DNA of 50,697 nucleotides from an uncultured Rivibacter sp. (GCA_946481025.1 CAMLNA010000015.1:1-50697); one strand, 5' to 3'; positions 18,241-27,567 are shown, counted from the first letter of the stretch. Program-made: numbers and translations. The notes: generated from the letters alone by a model not told the origin.

Positions 18241-18876
18241 TCACTTGCCCCGCGTCACTTCGCGATGCCACAGCGGGTGGTTCTTCGCCGCCCAGGCTTC
18301 GCTCACGTTGCCGCGCGTCATGGCGCGCAGCGTGCCCTTGACCCAGATCACCGCGTACACGTGCACGATGATCCCGAGGATCAGCACCACCGCCGCCGCC
18401 GCATGCAGCAGCGAGGCCGCCCGGATGGCCCAGATCGGGAAATATGGCGCGAACCACGGCCGCCAGAACATGAGGCCGGTGACGAGCAGCACCACGAGGC
18501 TCCACAACGTGACCCAGAACACCATCTTCTGCGCCCAGTTGTACTTGCCCACCGGCGGCATGCCGGCCTTGTTGCCCTTGAGCATCTCGCCCATCCTGCC
18601 GCGCCATTCCCGGTCACCGGCGGTGAAGCGGTTGTCGCCGGCGAAGCGGATCACCATGCCGATGAAGAACACGAAGGTCAGCAGCCCGATGAAGGGATGC
18701 AGGATGCGCGTCCACGGGCCGCCGCCGAAGAGGTAGGAAAAGAAGAACAGCGACGGGTGGAAGAACGAGAGACCCGACAGCGCCGCCAGGATGAGCATCA
18801 GCGCCACCGCCCAGTGGTTGACCCGGTCGCCGTCGTCGTAGCGCTGCACGTAGCCGCGGGGAACAGGCTTGTTCAT
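18241..18876 (-). CDS. fdnI: Formate dehydrogenase-N gamma subunit (cytochrome b556)
   Basis: This 211-residue inner-membrane cytochrome b takes electrons from the beta subunit and reduces quinone. Four transmembrane helices are visible. The heme ligands align with E. coli FdnI at a constant offset of three: H21, H60, H158 and H172 (E. coli 18, 57, 155, 169). The start ATG overlaps the fdnH stop (18873-18876, ATGA), indicating translational coupling. It completes the FdnGHI complex, in which the alpha subunit faces the periplasm and formate oxidation is coupled to a proton gradient. Confidence 0.95.
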   Translation of the reverse strand: MNKPVPRGYVQRYDDGDRVNHWAVALMLILAALSGLSFFHPSLFFFSYLFGGGPWTRILHPFIGLLTFVFFIGMVIRFAGDNRFTAGDREWRGRMGEMLKGNKAGMPPVGKYNWAQKMVFWVTLWSLVVLLVTGLMFWRPWFAPYFPIWAIRAASLLHAAAAVVLILGIIVHVYAVIWVKGTLRAMTRGNVSEAWAAKNHPLWHREVTRGK

Positions 18877-19748
18877 GTGCGCTCCTTTTCATCTTCCTCG
18901 GCATCCGACGGCCCGACCTTCATGTAGTGGAAGAAGCCGCCCACCACCGCGCCCACCATCGCCGCCAGGGCCAGCGGCTTGGCGATGCCCTTCCACAGCG
19001 CCACCATCGGGCTGATGTGCGGGTCGGCCGGCAGGTCCTCGAGTTCGGGCCTGTCGGCGTGCTTGAGCACGTACATCACGTGCGTGCCGCCCACACCCTG
19101 CGGGTTGTACAGGCCGGCGTTCTGGAAGCCGCGCTCCTTGAGCTCGCCCACGCGCTTTTCAGCGTAGGCCACCATGTCGTCCTTCACGCCGAAGCCGATG
19201 GCGCCGGTGGGGCAGGTCTTCACGCAGGCAGGTTCCAGGCCCACGCCCACGCGGTCGGAACACAGCGTGCACTTGTAGGCCTTGTTGTCCTTCGCGCTGA
19301 TGCGCGGCACGTCGAACGGGCAACCCGAGACGCAGTAGCCGCAGCCGATGCAGTTCTCGGAGATGAAGTCGACGATGCCGTTGGCGTATTTCACGATGGC
19401 GCCCGGCGACGGACAGGCCTTCAGGCAGCCCGGGTCCTCGCAGTGCATGCAGCCGTCCTTGCGGATCAGCCACTCGAGGCTGCCCTTTTCCGGCTCGACC
19501 TCGAAGAACTTCATCACCGTCCAGGAGCTGGGCGTGAGGTCGGTGGGGTTGTCGTACACGCCGATGTTCTCGCCCACCTCGTCGCGCAGGTCGTTCCAGT
19601 TCATGCACGCGACCTGGCAGGCCTTGCAGCCGATGCACTTGGACTCGTCGATGAGCTTGGCGACCTGCGGCACGGCGGAGCGCACCTGCGGCGTGGGGGT
19701 GGTGGTGGCCGAACGGGCCACCACGTCCAGACTTTGCAGACTAGCCAT
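18873..19748 (-). CDS. fdnH: Formate dehydrogenase-N beta subunit, four [4Fe-4S] clusters
   Basis: This 291-residue subunit wires electrons from FdnG to FdnI. Four cysteine groups match Fdn[38 protein letters not shown] and [25 protein letters not shown] residues. After them come the globular domain with [13 protein letters not shown] and one C-terminal transmembrane helix ([20 protein letters not shown]) that anchors the periplasmic arm. No signal peptide is present: the partner FdnG carries the Tat signal for both. It lies 11 bases after fdnG and overlaps fdnI by four bases. E. coli FdnH is 294 residues. Confidence 0.96.
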   Translation of the reverse strand: MASLQSLDVVARSATTTPTPQVRSAVPQVAKLIDESKCIGCKACQVACMNWNDLRDEVGENIGVYDNPTDLTPSSWTVMKFFEVEPEKGSLEWLIRKDGCMHCEDPGCLKACPSPGAIVKYANGIVDFISENCIGCGYCVSGCPFDVPRISAKDNKAYKCTLCSDRVGVGLEPACVKTCPTGAIGFGVKDDMVAYAEKRVGELKERGFQNAGLYNPQGVGGTHVMYVLKHADRPELEDLPADPHISPMVALWKGIAKPLALAAMVGAVVGGFFHYMKVGPSDAEEDEKERT

Positions 19749-19759
19749 GGTTCAGCTCC

Positions 19760-22700
19760 TCATGCCTTTTCGATGTTCACGAGGAACGCCTTGAACTCGG
19801 GCGTCTGCGAATTGGCATCGCCCACGAACGGCGTCAGCGCGTTGGCCAGGTAGCCGTTCTGAGTGACCCCCTTGAAGCCCCAGTGGATCGGGATGCCGAC
19901 GTGGTGCACCTTCTTGCCGTCGACCTCGAGCGCACGCATGCGCTTGGTGACCACGCAGGCCGCCACCACTTCGCCGCGGTGGGACTTCACGCGCACCTTG
20001 TCGCCCTGCCGGATGCCCTTTTCCCGGGCCAGCTCCTCGCCGATCTCGACGAAGGGCGCGGGCTGCACGATGGCGTTGCTGCGCGCGTGCTTGGTCCAGA
20101 AGTGCTGGTGCTCGGTGAGGCGGTAGGTGGTGGCCGCGTACGGGAAGTCCTCCTTCTTGCCCAGGGCTTCGAGGTCCGCCTTGAACACGCGGGCCGCGGG
20201 ATTGCTCACCGCCTTGGGGTTGTTGGGGCACATGAGGTTCACGCCCACCGGCGTCTCGAACGGCTCGTAGTGCTCGGGGAAGGGCCCCTCGGCCATGCCG
20301 ACGGCGTGCAGCCTGGCCACACCCTCCGGGTTCATGATGAAGGAGCCCACGCCCTGGTCGGGCGCCGCGTCCGCCCGCATGTCGGGCACGTCGGGGCCGG
20401 TCCACTTGCTGCCGTCCCAGCGCGCGTACGAGCGTGTCGGGTCCCAGGGCTTGCCGCTCGGGTCGGCCGAGGCGCGGTTGTAGAGGATGCGCCGGTTGGC
20501 CGGCCAGGAGAAGCCCCAGTTCTGGAACACGCCCAGTCCGCTCGGGTCGGAGGTGTCGCGCCGCGCGGTCAGGTTGCCGGCCTGCGGCCAGCAGCCGGCG
20601 TAGATCCAGTTGCCGCACGAGGTGGTGCCGTCGGCCTGCAGCAGCGCGAAGTTGGGCATCTGCTCGCCCGCCTTCACCGCCACCGGCCGCGGCGCCTTCG
20701 GGTCCTTCGGGTCGGGCGGCCCCAGCACGTCGGCCAGCGCACGCCCGTTGATCTCGCGCAGCACCTCGCCCGGGTTGGGCACGTTGGCGTTGAGGTAGGG
20801 CCAGGTGAGCTTCTGCACCGGCTCGGGCAGCGCGCCGCCGTCCTTGGCATACATGTCGCGCAGCTTCACGAACAGGCGCGCCACGATCTCCGAGTCGACC
20901 TTGGCCTCGCCGGGCGGGTCCACCGCCTTCTCCTTCCAGCTGATCACGCGGCTGGAATTGGTGAAGCTGCCGGTCTCCTCGGCAAAGCAGCTCGACGGGA
21001 AGCGGAACACCTCGGTCTTGATGTCGGCCGGGTTGGTGTCGTTGAGCGGCCCGTAGTTCTTCCAGAACTCGCTCGTCTCGGTTTCGAGCGGGTCGATCAC
21101 GACCAGGTACTTCAGCTTCGAGAACGCCGCCGACAGCTTCTTCTTGTTGGGCACGGCCGCCAGCGGGTTGAAGCCCTGCACCAGCATGCCGTTCATCTTG
21201 CCCTGATGCATCAGCTCGAAGATGTGCAGGATGTCGTAGCCGGCGTCGCGCTTGGGGATCCAGTCGTAGGCGAAGTTGTTTTCCGCCGTCGCGGCGTCAC
21301 CCCAGTAGGCCTTCATCAGGCTGGTGTGCCACTTCGGGAAGTTCTGGGTGAACGCCATCTGGTTCGGGCGCAGCGGCTTGCCGGTGCGCGCCTTCAGGTA
21401 GGTGTCGCGGTCCACGTCGGCATCGGTGGGCGCGCTCAGGTAGCCCGACAGCACCTCCGAATAGGCGTTCATGTCGGTGATGCCCTGCACGTTGGCATGG
21501 CCGCGCAGCGCGTTCACGCCGCCGCCCGGTCGGCCCATGTTGCCCAGCAGCAGCTGGATCATCGCCATGGTGCGGATGTTCTGCGACCCCACCGAGTGCT
21601 GCGTCCAGCCGAGCGCATACATGATGGTCATCACCCGCCCGGGCACGGCGGTGCCGGCGATCTGCTCGCACACCTTGAGGAACTGCTCCTTCGGCGTGCC
21701 GGTGATCCGGCTCACCTGCTCGGGCGTGTAGCGGCTGTAATGCTTCTTCAGCTGCTGGTACACGCACAGCGGGTCCTGCATCGTCTCGTCGACCTTGACG
21801 AAGCCGTCGTCGCCGACCTGGTAGCCCCAGGTCGCCTTGTTGTACGACCGCCTGGCCTCGTCATACCCGCTGAAGTAGCCGTTGTCGAAGGCGAACTCGG
21901 GCTTCGTGAGGAAGGTGGCGTCGGTGTTGAACCTGACGTACTCGCGGTGGATCTTGTCGTTCGACAGCAGGTAGTTGATGACCCCGCCCAGGAAGGCGAT
22001 GTCGGTGCCCACACGGATGGGCGCATAGGTGTCGGCCACTGCCGCCGAGCGCGTGAACCGCGGGTCCACCACGATGAGCCGCGCCTTGCGGTGCTGCATC
22101 GCCTCGGTGACCCACTTGAACCCGCACGGGTGGGCTTCGGCGGCATTGCCGCCCATGATGAGGACGAGATCCGTGTTCTTGATATCCGTCCACGAGTTGG
22201 TCATCGCTCCGCGACCGAAAGTCGGGCCCAGACTGGACACCGTCGGCGCGTGTCAGATACGTGCTTGCGTATCGAGCGCAACCATCCCCAGGCCGCGGGC
22301 GACCTTGACGGACAGGTAACCGGATTCGTTGGAGGCCGCGCTGGACATGAGGAAGCCGGTGGTGTTCCACCGGTTCACCGTCACGCCCTTGTCGTTGGCC
22401 TTGATGAAGTTGGCGTCGCGGTCGGCCTTCATGTGCCGGGCCACCCGCGTGAGCGCCTCGTCCCACGAGATGCGCTTCCATTCGCCGGAGCCGGCTTCGC
22501 GCACCTGCGGGTACTTGACCCGGTTGGGGCTGTGGATCATGTCGAGCACGCCCGCGCCCTTGGGGCACAGCGTGCCGCGATTGACCGGGTGGTCCGGGTC
22601 GCCCTCGACGTGGATGATCGACGACTGGACGTTTTTCGCCTTGTCGCCGAGCGTGTACATGACGAGGCCGCAGCTGACCGAGCAATACGGGCAGGTGCTG

Positions 22701-22840
22701 CGGGTCTCGGTGGTGCGAGCCAGCTTGAAGTTGCGCGTTTCGGCTAGAGCCTGCGTGGGCGAAAAGCCCATCGCCACCAGGCTGGATCCGACCAGCCCCG
22801 CGCCGCTGACCCGGAAGAATTGCCTCCGGCTGATGTCCAC
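19760..22840 (-). CDS. fdnG: Formate dehydrogenase-N alpha subunit, selenoprotein (in-frame UGA = Sec)
   Basis: This 1026-residue molybdenum enzyme oxidises formate to CO2 at the periplasmic side. The N-terminus has a Tat signal (SRRQFFRVSG), then a [4Fe-4S] site (CPYCSVSC ... GTLCPKGAG). Codon 196 is TGA at 22253-22255, in the context ALDTQARI-U-HAPTV, exactly where E. coli FdnG has selenocysteine. Both sides are in one frame and continue with LGPTFGRGAMTNSW, MGGNAAEAHPCGFKW and the end FVGDANSQTPEFKAFLVNIEKA. A SECIS hairpin follows the TGA. The start is GTG at 22840 with AGGAGGT seven bases before. An annotation that stops at TGA splits it into 195- and 826-residue pieces. The 173-base leader contains an inverted repeat at 22900-22914. 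Confidence 0.96.
22223..22242 (-). promoter_or_regulatory. SECIS hairpin for selenocysteine insertion in fdnG
   Basis: Eleven bases after the TGA the RNA reads CGG-U-GUCC, loop AGUCU, GGGC-CCG. The stem pairs with a single bulged U and an exposed GU in the loop, the features that E. coli SelB reads in fdhF and fdnG. It lies wholly within coding sequence. Confidence 0.9.
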
Positions 22841-23013
22841 GAACAGACCTCCTGCGGGGTGGGTTCCCGCGTCCCCTGGTTCTGGAATCGACGACCGCCC
22901 TGCAAGGCTTGCAGAGTCAAGCGGGTTTTACGCCGAGCAAAAGCCGGGCGAATCAGGGCGGACCCGTAGAACAGCCGTACGCATTGCGCACAAGGCAACT
23001 TCGAGGGGACAAG

Positions 23014-23355
23014 TCAGCCTCCCAGCAGCCTCCTTGCGAGCAGGGACTGCATGTCGCGCCGTCCGTCCGCGATCAGGTAGATGAACACCTTCTGCACCTG
23101 GACCCGGTAGATCACCCGGTAGGGCTTGAAGAAGGTCTGGCGATATTCGCGGATGCCGAGGGCGAGCAGTTCCCTGGGGCATGAGCCCCGCTCAGGAAAG
23201 AAGGCCAGGCCCTCCACGACCTCCAGCAAGCGGTCGAGCAGCTGCTCCGCCTTGCGCGGCGCGTCGAACTCGGCCACGTGGGCGTGGATCGCTTCCAGGT
23301 CCCGCTCGGCACCCGCGGTCAACAAGACCTCATGGCGCATCACCACATCGCGCAT
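23014..23355 (-). CDS. ParE/RelE-type toxin of a type II toxin-antitoxin pair
   Basis: This 113-residue protein (108 if the second ATG at 23340 is used) matches the ParE/RelE fold: VLLTAGAERDLEAIHAHVAEF, KAEQLLDRLLEVVEGLAFFPERG and the C-terminal REYRQTFFKPYRVIYRVQ, VFIYLIADGRRD. The tail matches ParE (gyrase poison) better than the mRNA-cutting RelE group, but activity cannot be assigned by eye. Its ATG overlaps the antitoxin stop as TGATG, so translation is coupled. The residues in frame upstream of 23355 are a shadow of the antitoxin gene. It lies 173 bases upstream of fdnG, same strand. Confidence 0.88.
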   Translation of the reverse strand: MRDVVMRHEVLLTAGAERDLEAIHAHVAEFDAPRKAEQLLDRLLEVVEGLAFFPERGSCPRELLALGIREYRQTFFKPYRVIYRVQVQKVFIYLIADGRRDMQSLLARRLLGG

Positions 23356-23639
23356 CAGCGCGACTTGCCCTTGTTGCGCAGGCGACTCACCACCTCGCCC
23401 ACGGGGCTCACCTTGCCCGCCTCGACCTCCTGATGGCCGAGCGCGAGGATCTTCAGCATCGCCAGCGTCTCCTGCGTTTCCTCGAATGAGGCGATGTCCT
23501 GGAGCACGGCCTTGGCCTCGCCGTTCTGCGTGATCACCAGCGGCTCGCGGCACTCGACGAGGTTGACCAGCACCTCCGCGGCGTTGGCCTTCAGGTAGCT
23601 GATGGGTTTGATTCGGGTGGAGTAACGCGCCATGTTCAT
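23355..23639 (-). CDS. Phd/YefM-type antitoxin
   Basis: This 94-residue protein matches the Phd/YefM antitoxin family: RIKPISYLKANAAEVLVNLVE near the N-terminus and PLVITQNGEAKAVLQDIASFEE, the family signature for the DNA-binding domain. The C-terminal 35 residues, rich in charge (VEAGKVSPVGEVVSRLRNKGKSR), would wrap around the toxin. The toxin gene overlaps by one base. A second ATG six bases in could also start it. The palindrome just upstream (23662-23690) is a likely site for autorepression. Confidence 0.9.
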   Translation of the reverse strand: MNMARYSTRIKPISYLKANAAEVLVNLVECREPLVITQNGEAKAVLQDIASFEETQETLAMLKILALGHQEVEAGKVSPVGEVVSRLRNKGKSR

Positions 23640-23661
23640 GTTCCCTCAGGCATTCCTGAAC

Positions 23662-23690
23662 CGGACTGAATATAGTCCTTTTTCAGTCCG
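23662..23690 (-). promoter_or_regulatory. Palindromic operator and -10 box of the Phd-ParE operon
   Basis: CGGACTGAA and TTCAGTCCG form a perfect nine-base inverted repeat with an 11-base spacer that holds a further GGACT copy. On the minus strand TATATT (23669-23674) lies inside it and could be the -10. The site is 23 bases before the antitoxin start, fitting autorepression by the antitoxin. Confidence 0.6.
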
Positions 23691-23709
23691 ACCCGCCGCG
23701 GGCGCGGCC

Positions 23710-23733
23710 GGCATGTCACAACAGGGACATGCC
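23710..23733 (+). promoter_or_regulatory. Inverted repeat upstream of the acyl-CoA dehydrogenase operon
   Basis: GGCATGTC and GACATGCC form a perfect eight-base inverted repeat with eight bases between. TAAACT about 20 bases downstream (23752-23757) may be a -10, which would place the repeat over the -35. A TetR- or GntR-type repressor site is plausible; no regulator gene is adjacent. Confidence 0.4.
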
Positions 23734-23817
23734 AAAACGAACGACCGTGCTTAAACTGGCCCGCTACCAGGCCCCGCGTCGACACGGGCGGCGGCGGAGC
23801 GTGAAGGAGACAACCTC

Positions 23818-24999
23818 ATGGACCTGAGCTTCACCGCGGAAGAACAAGCATTCCGCGAAGAGATCCGTTCCTGGGTGCAGGCCAACCTGCCCAGGGACAT
23901 TTCGCACAAGGTGCACAACGCGCTGCGTCTTTCGAAGGACGATCTGCAGCGCTGGGCGAAGATCCTCGGCAAGAAAGGCTGGCACGGCTGGGCCTGGCCC
24001 AGGGAGTTCGGCGGCCCGGGCTGGAATGCGGTGCAGCGCCACCTGTTCGAAGAGGAGTGCGCGCTGGCCGGCGCGCCGCGCGTGGTGCCCTTCGGCCCGG
24101 TGATGGTGGCGCCGGTGATCATGGCCTTCGGCTCGCCCGAGCAGCAGAAGCGCCACCTGCCCGGGATCATGAGCGGCGAAGTGTGGTGGAGCCAGGGCTA
24201 CAGCGAGCCGGGCTCCGGCTCCGACCTGGCCTCGCTGAAGACGCGCGCCGAGCGCCGGGGCGACAAGTACATCGTCAACGGCCAGAAGACCTGGACGACG
24301 CTGGGCCAGTACGGCGACTGGATCTTCTGCCTGGTGCGCACCAGCAGCGAAGGCAAGCCGCAGACCGGCATCTCGTTCCTGCTGATCGACATGAAGTCGC
24401 CCGGCATCACGGTGCGGCCGATCATCACGCTCGATGGCGAACACGAGGTCAACGAGGTGTTCTTCGACAACGTCGAGGTGCCCGCCGAGAACCTGGTCGG
24501 CCAGGAGAACCAGGGCTGGACGTACGCGAAGTACCTGCTGGCCCACGAGCGCACCAACATCGCCGACGTGAACCGCACGAAACGCGAGCTCGAGCGGCTC
24601 AAGCGCATTGCCAAGGCGGAAGGCGTGTACGAGGATGCGCGCTTTCGCGACCAGATCGCGCTGCTCGAGGTGGACGTGGTGGCGCTCGAGATGATGGTGC
24701 TGCGCGTGCTGTCGGCCGAAAAGAGCGGCAAGAAGTCGCTCGACGTGGCCGGCCTGCTGAAGATCCGCGGCTCCGAGCTGCAGCAGCGCTATGCCGAGCT
24801 GATGATGCTGGCCGCCGGCCCCTTCTCGCTGCCCTTCGTCCACGAAGCCATGGAAGCCGGCTGGCAGGGCGACTACGTGGGCGCCGCCCACTGCGCGCCG
24901 CTGGCGTCCACCTACTTCAACTACCGCAAGACCACCATCTACGGCGGGTCGAACGAAGTGCAACGCAACATCGTCGCGCAGACGGTGCTGGGAGTCTGA
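23818..24999 (+). CDS. Acyl-CoA dehydrogenase, large subunit type (PimC-like)
   Basis: This 393-residue flavoprotein is an acyl-CoA dehydrogenase: helical N-terminal domain (DLSFTAEEQAFREEIRSWVQ), middle beta domain with QGYSEPGSGSDLASLKTRA and VNGQKTWTTLGQYGDWIFCLVRT, and a C-terminal helical domain. The last helix reads IYGGSNEVQRNIVAQ: the Glu of the usual YEGT motif is Gly, so the catalytic base must lie elsewhere. Proteins of this length paired with a second homologue resemble pimeloyl-CoA dehydrogenase PimC/PimD. AAGGAGA precedes the ATG. The partner gene begins two bases after the stop. The substrate is inferred, not shown. Confidence 0.9.
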   Translation: MDLSFTAEEQAFREEIRSWVQANLPRDISHKVHNALRLSKDDLQRWAKILGKKGWHGWAWPREFGGPGWNAVQRHLFEEECALAGAPRVVPFGPVMVAPVIMAFGSPEQQKRHLPGIMSGEVWWSQGYSEPGSGSDLASLKTRAERRGDKYIVNGQKTWTTLGQYGDWIFCLVRTSSEGKPQTGISFLLIDMKSPGITVRPIITLDGEHEVNEVFFDNVEVPAENLVGQENQGWTYAKYLLAHERTNIADVNRTKRELERLKRIAKAEGVYEDARFRDQIALLEVDVVALEMMVLRVLSAEKSGKKSLDVAGLLKIRGSELQQRYAELMMLAAGPFSLPFVHEAMEAGWQGDYVGAAHCAPLASTYFNYRKTTIYGGSNEVQRNIVAQTVLGV

Positions 25000-25001
25000 C
25001 C

Positions 25002-26135
25002 ATGGATTTCGACTTCACCGAAGACCAGGAATCGCTGCGCGACGCCGTGCGCCGCTGGGTCGACAAGGGCTACGACTTCGAGCGCCGCCGCGCCATCGTG
25101 AAGGCCGGCGGCTTCTCGCGCGAGGCCTATGGCGAGCTCGCCGGGCTGGGCCTCACCGGCCTGGCCGTGCCCGAGGCGTCGGGTGGCATGGGTTTCGGCC
25201 CCGTCGAAGCGATGGTCGTGATGGAAGAGCTGGGCCGGGGCATCGTGCTGGAGCCGTATGCGCAAGCCGCGCTCATGGCGCCGGCCTTGCTGAGCGGCGC
25301 GCCGGCCGCGCTGCAGTCGCAATGGCTGCCAAAAATCGCCGACGGCTCGGCCCTGGTGGTGCTGGCGCACGTGGAGCGCGCCGCACGCTATCGGCTGTCG
25401 CACGTGACGGCCCAAGCCACCCAGGACGGCGGCCAGTGGACGCTCACCGGCGCCAAGAGCGTGGTGCCTGCCGGCGACCAGGCCGATGCCTTCATCGTGC
25501 CGGCGCGCGTCTCGGGCTCGCACGGCGACGCCGTCGGGATCTCGCTCTTCCTCGTCGAGCGCCATGCCCGGGGCGTGGCCGTGCGCGGCTACCCGCAGCA
25601 AGACGGCAGCCGCGGCGCCGAGGTCACGTTCACGCAGACGCCGGCCGCGCTCGTCACGAGCGACGGGCTGCCTGCGCTCGAGCTGGGCATCGACGTCGGC
25701 ATCGCCGCGCTGTGCGCCGAAGCGGTGGGGGCGATGGACAAGCTGTTCGCGCTGACGGTGGAATACCTCAACACCCGCAAGCAGTTCGGCGTGGCGATCG
25801 GCACCTTCCAGGCCCTGCGCCATCGCCTGGCCGACATGAAGATGCAGCTGGAGCTCGGCCGCTCGATGAGCTATTTCGCATCGCTCAAGCTGGGCGAGGC
25901 GCCCGGCGCCCGCCGCCGCGCCGTCTCCCAGGCCAAGGTGCAGCTCGGGCAGAGCATGCGTTTCGTCGGCCAGCAGGCGGTGCAGCTGCACGGCGGCATC
26001 GGCATGACCGACGAATACGCGGGCAGCCACTACTTCAAGCGCCTCACCTGCATGGAGATGACCTTCGGCGACACGCTGCACCACCTGGGCGAAGTGAGCG
26101 AGCGCATGCAGGACAGTGCCGGCGTTTTCGCTTGA
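25002..26135 (+). CDS. Acyl-CoA dehydrogenase, small subunit type (PimD-like)
   Basis: This 377-residue protein is the partner acyl-CoA dehydrogenase: MDFDFTEDQESLRDAVRRWV, GLTGLAVPEASGGMGFG, WTLTGAKSVVPAGDQADAFIV, and the C-terminal FAD contact LHGGIGMTDEYAGSHYFKRL. It lacks a YEGT-like motif. It starts two bases after the large-subunit stop, so the pair is expected to be made together and to form a heteromer, as in PimCD and the alpha2-beta2 FadE enzymes. A strong terminator follows. Its individual role, catalytic or structural, cannot be told by eye. Confidence 0.9.
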   Translation: MDFDFTEDQESLRDAVRRWVDKGYDFERRRAIVKAGGFSREAYGELAGLGLTGLAVPEASGGMGFGPVEAMVVMEELGRGIVLEPYAQAALMAPALLSGAPAALQSQWLPKIADGSALVVLAHVERAARYRLSHVTAQATQDGGQWTLTGAKSVVPAGDQADAFIVPARVSGSHGDAVGISLFLVERHARGVAVRGYPQQDGSRGAEVTFTQTPAALVTSDGLPALELGIDVGIAALCAEAVGAMDKLFALTVEYLNTRKQFGVAIGTFQALRHRLADMKMQLELGRSMSYFASLKLGEAPGARRRAVSQAKVQLGQSMRFVGQQAVQLHGGIGMTDEYAGSHYFKRLTCMEMTFGDTLHHLGEVSERMQDSAGVFA

Positions 26136-26160
26136 CCGCCCAGGCGCCGCTAACATCCAA

Positions 26161-26190
26161 CGCCGCTTGGTTCTCCCAAGCGGCGTTTTT
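26161..26190 (+). terminator. Rho-independent terminator of the acyl-CoA dehydrogenase operon
   Basis: A perfect ten-base stem (CGCCGCTTGG / CCAAGCGGCG, loop TTCTC) is followed by TTTTT. It starts 26 bases after the stop of the second dehydrogenase gene and ends 17 bases before the next start codon. Confidence 0.95.
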
Positions 26191-26206
26191 CATTGGAGGA
26201 TCGTTC

Positions 26207-27559
26207 ATGAGCTTGCGCCGCCGCACCCTGCTGGCCCTCACCTGGCTGATCTCGCTGCTCGCGGGCGGCTGCGCCACCACCGACGAGGAACCGCCGCCGC
26301 CCATCGTGTTCGTGCACGGCAACGGCGACACCGCGGCGCTGTGGCTCACGACGATCTGGCGCTTCGAGTCCAACGGCTGGCCGCGCGAGCGGCTGCACGC
26401 CATCGACCTGCCTTACCCCACCGCGCGCGACGAGGACGACAAGCCGCAGGCAGGCCGCAGCTCCACCGCAGACCACATGCAGTTCCTGGCCGCCGAAGTG
26501 CAGCGCGTACGCGTCGCCACCGGCGTCGAGAAAGTCGTGCTGATCGGCAGCTCGCGCGGCGGCAACGCGATCCGCAACTTCGTCGCCAACGGCGGCGGCG
26601 CCAAGGTGGTTTCGCATGCCATCCTCGCCGGCACCCCCAACCATGGCGTCTGGAACAACCCCAAGGTCCTGCCGGGCAGCGAATTCAACGGCGCGAGCCC
26701 GTTCCTCTCCGCCCTCAACAACCAGGGCGGCGCCGGTGTCGAGGTCACGCCCGGCGTGAAATGGATGACGCTGCGCTCGGACGGCAACGACAAGTACGCC
26801 CAGCCCACATTCAACGGCGCGCCCAGCAACGTCACCGCCGAAGGCCCGGCGCTCAAGGGTGCCGAGAACGTGGTGCTGCCGTCCCGCGACCACCGCGAAG
26901 TCGCCTTCCACCCTGAAGCCTTCGTGCAGATGTTCCGCTTCATCGCCGGCGTGCCGCCCATCACCGCCACCATCGCCCCGGAGGCCCATGTGGTGCTCGA
27001 CGGCAAGGTGACCGGCCTGGGCGTCAATGGCGTCGGCTCGGCCCCCACCAACCTGCCGCTGGCCGGGGCCACGCTGGAGGTCTATCGCACCGACACCTCC
27101 TCCGGCGGCCGGCTGGGCAACGCCTTGCACCGCAAGGTGATCGGCGAAGACGGGCGCTGGGGGCCCTTCGTCGCCCAGCCCGACGCGGCCTACGAGTTCG
27201 TGATCAGCGCACCCGGCCATGCCACCACGCACATCTACCGCTCGCCTTTCCCGCGCTCGTCGAACGTGGTGAACCTGCGCGCCGAGCGGCTGGCCGAGGC
27301 CGACAAGGGCGCCGCGGCGGTGATCACACTGACGCGGCCGCGCGGCTATTTCGGCCTGCCGCGCGACCAGATCAGCCTCGACGGGCAAAGCCCGCCACCG
27401 GGTGTCGCGGCCGGCGTGGCGACGGTGTCTTCATCGAAGCTCCGGCTTCCCGATGCCGCTGCACGGCGCATCGTGGGCGAATTCAACGGCGAGCGGGTGA
27501 TCGGCCGGCCCTGGCCCGCCGCCGAAGGCCACGTGGTGACGCTGGAGCTGCATTACTGA
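26207..27559 (+). CDS. Lipoprotein alpha/beta hydrolase
   Basis: This 450-residue protein starts with a lipoprotein signal (LRRRTLLALTWLISLLAGGC, Cys22), so it is probably membrane anchored. The hydrolase domain shows the oxyanion region VFVHGNGDTAALW and the nucleophile elbow GSSRGG with Ser116. AGTPNHGVWN and LPSRDHREVAFHPEAF, the last likely holding the catalytic His, follow. Beyond about residue 255 there is a second part with GATLEVYRTD and YEFVISAPGHATTHIYRSPF, which looks like a beta-sandwich or carbohydrate/polymer-contact domain. Substrate is unknown; lipids or polyesters are possible. TTGGAGGA precedes the start codon. Confidence 0.82.
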   Translation: MSLRRRTLLALTWLISLLAGGCATTDEEPPPPIVFVHGNGDTAALWLTTIWRFESNGWPRERLHAIDLPYPTARDEDDKPQAGRSSTADHMQFLAAEVQRVRVATGVEKVVLIGSSRGGNAIRNFVANGGGAKVVSHAILAGTPNHGVWNNPKVLPGSEFNGASPFLSALNNQGGAGVEVTPGVKWMTLRSDGNDKYAQPTFNGAPSNVTAEGPALKGAENVVLPSRDHREVAFHPEAFVQMFRFIAGVPPITATIAPEAHVVLDGKVTGLGVNGVGSAPTNLPLAGATLEVYRTDTSSGGRLGNALHRKVIGEDGRWGPFVAQPDAAYEFVISAPGHATTHIYRSPFPRSSNVVNLRAERLAEADKGAAAVITLTRPRGYFGLPRDQISLDGQSPPPGVAAGVATVSSSKLRLPDAAARRIVGEFNGERVIGRPWPAAEGHVVTLELHY

Positions 27560-27567
27560 GCCGACCC

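Noticed and set aside
19760..22840. fdnG as a frameshifted pseudogene or two separate genes
   Set aside because: Both parts share one frame, the break is a single TGA at the known Sec position, and a SECIS hairpin plus selA, selB and tRNA-Sec are next door.
22900..22914. CTGCAA-GGC-TTGCAG inverted repeat in the fdnG leader as a defined regulator site
   Set aside because: Arms are only six bases and no matching regulator or second copy is visible; noted within the fdnG entry only.
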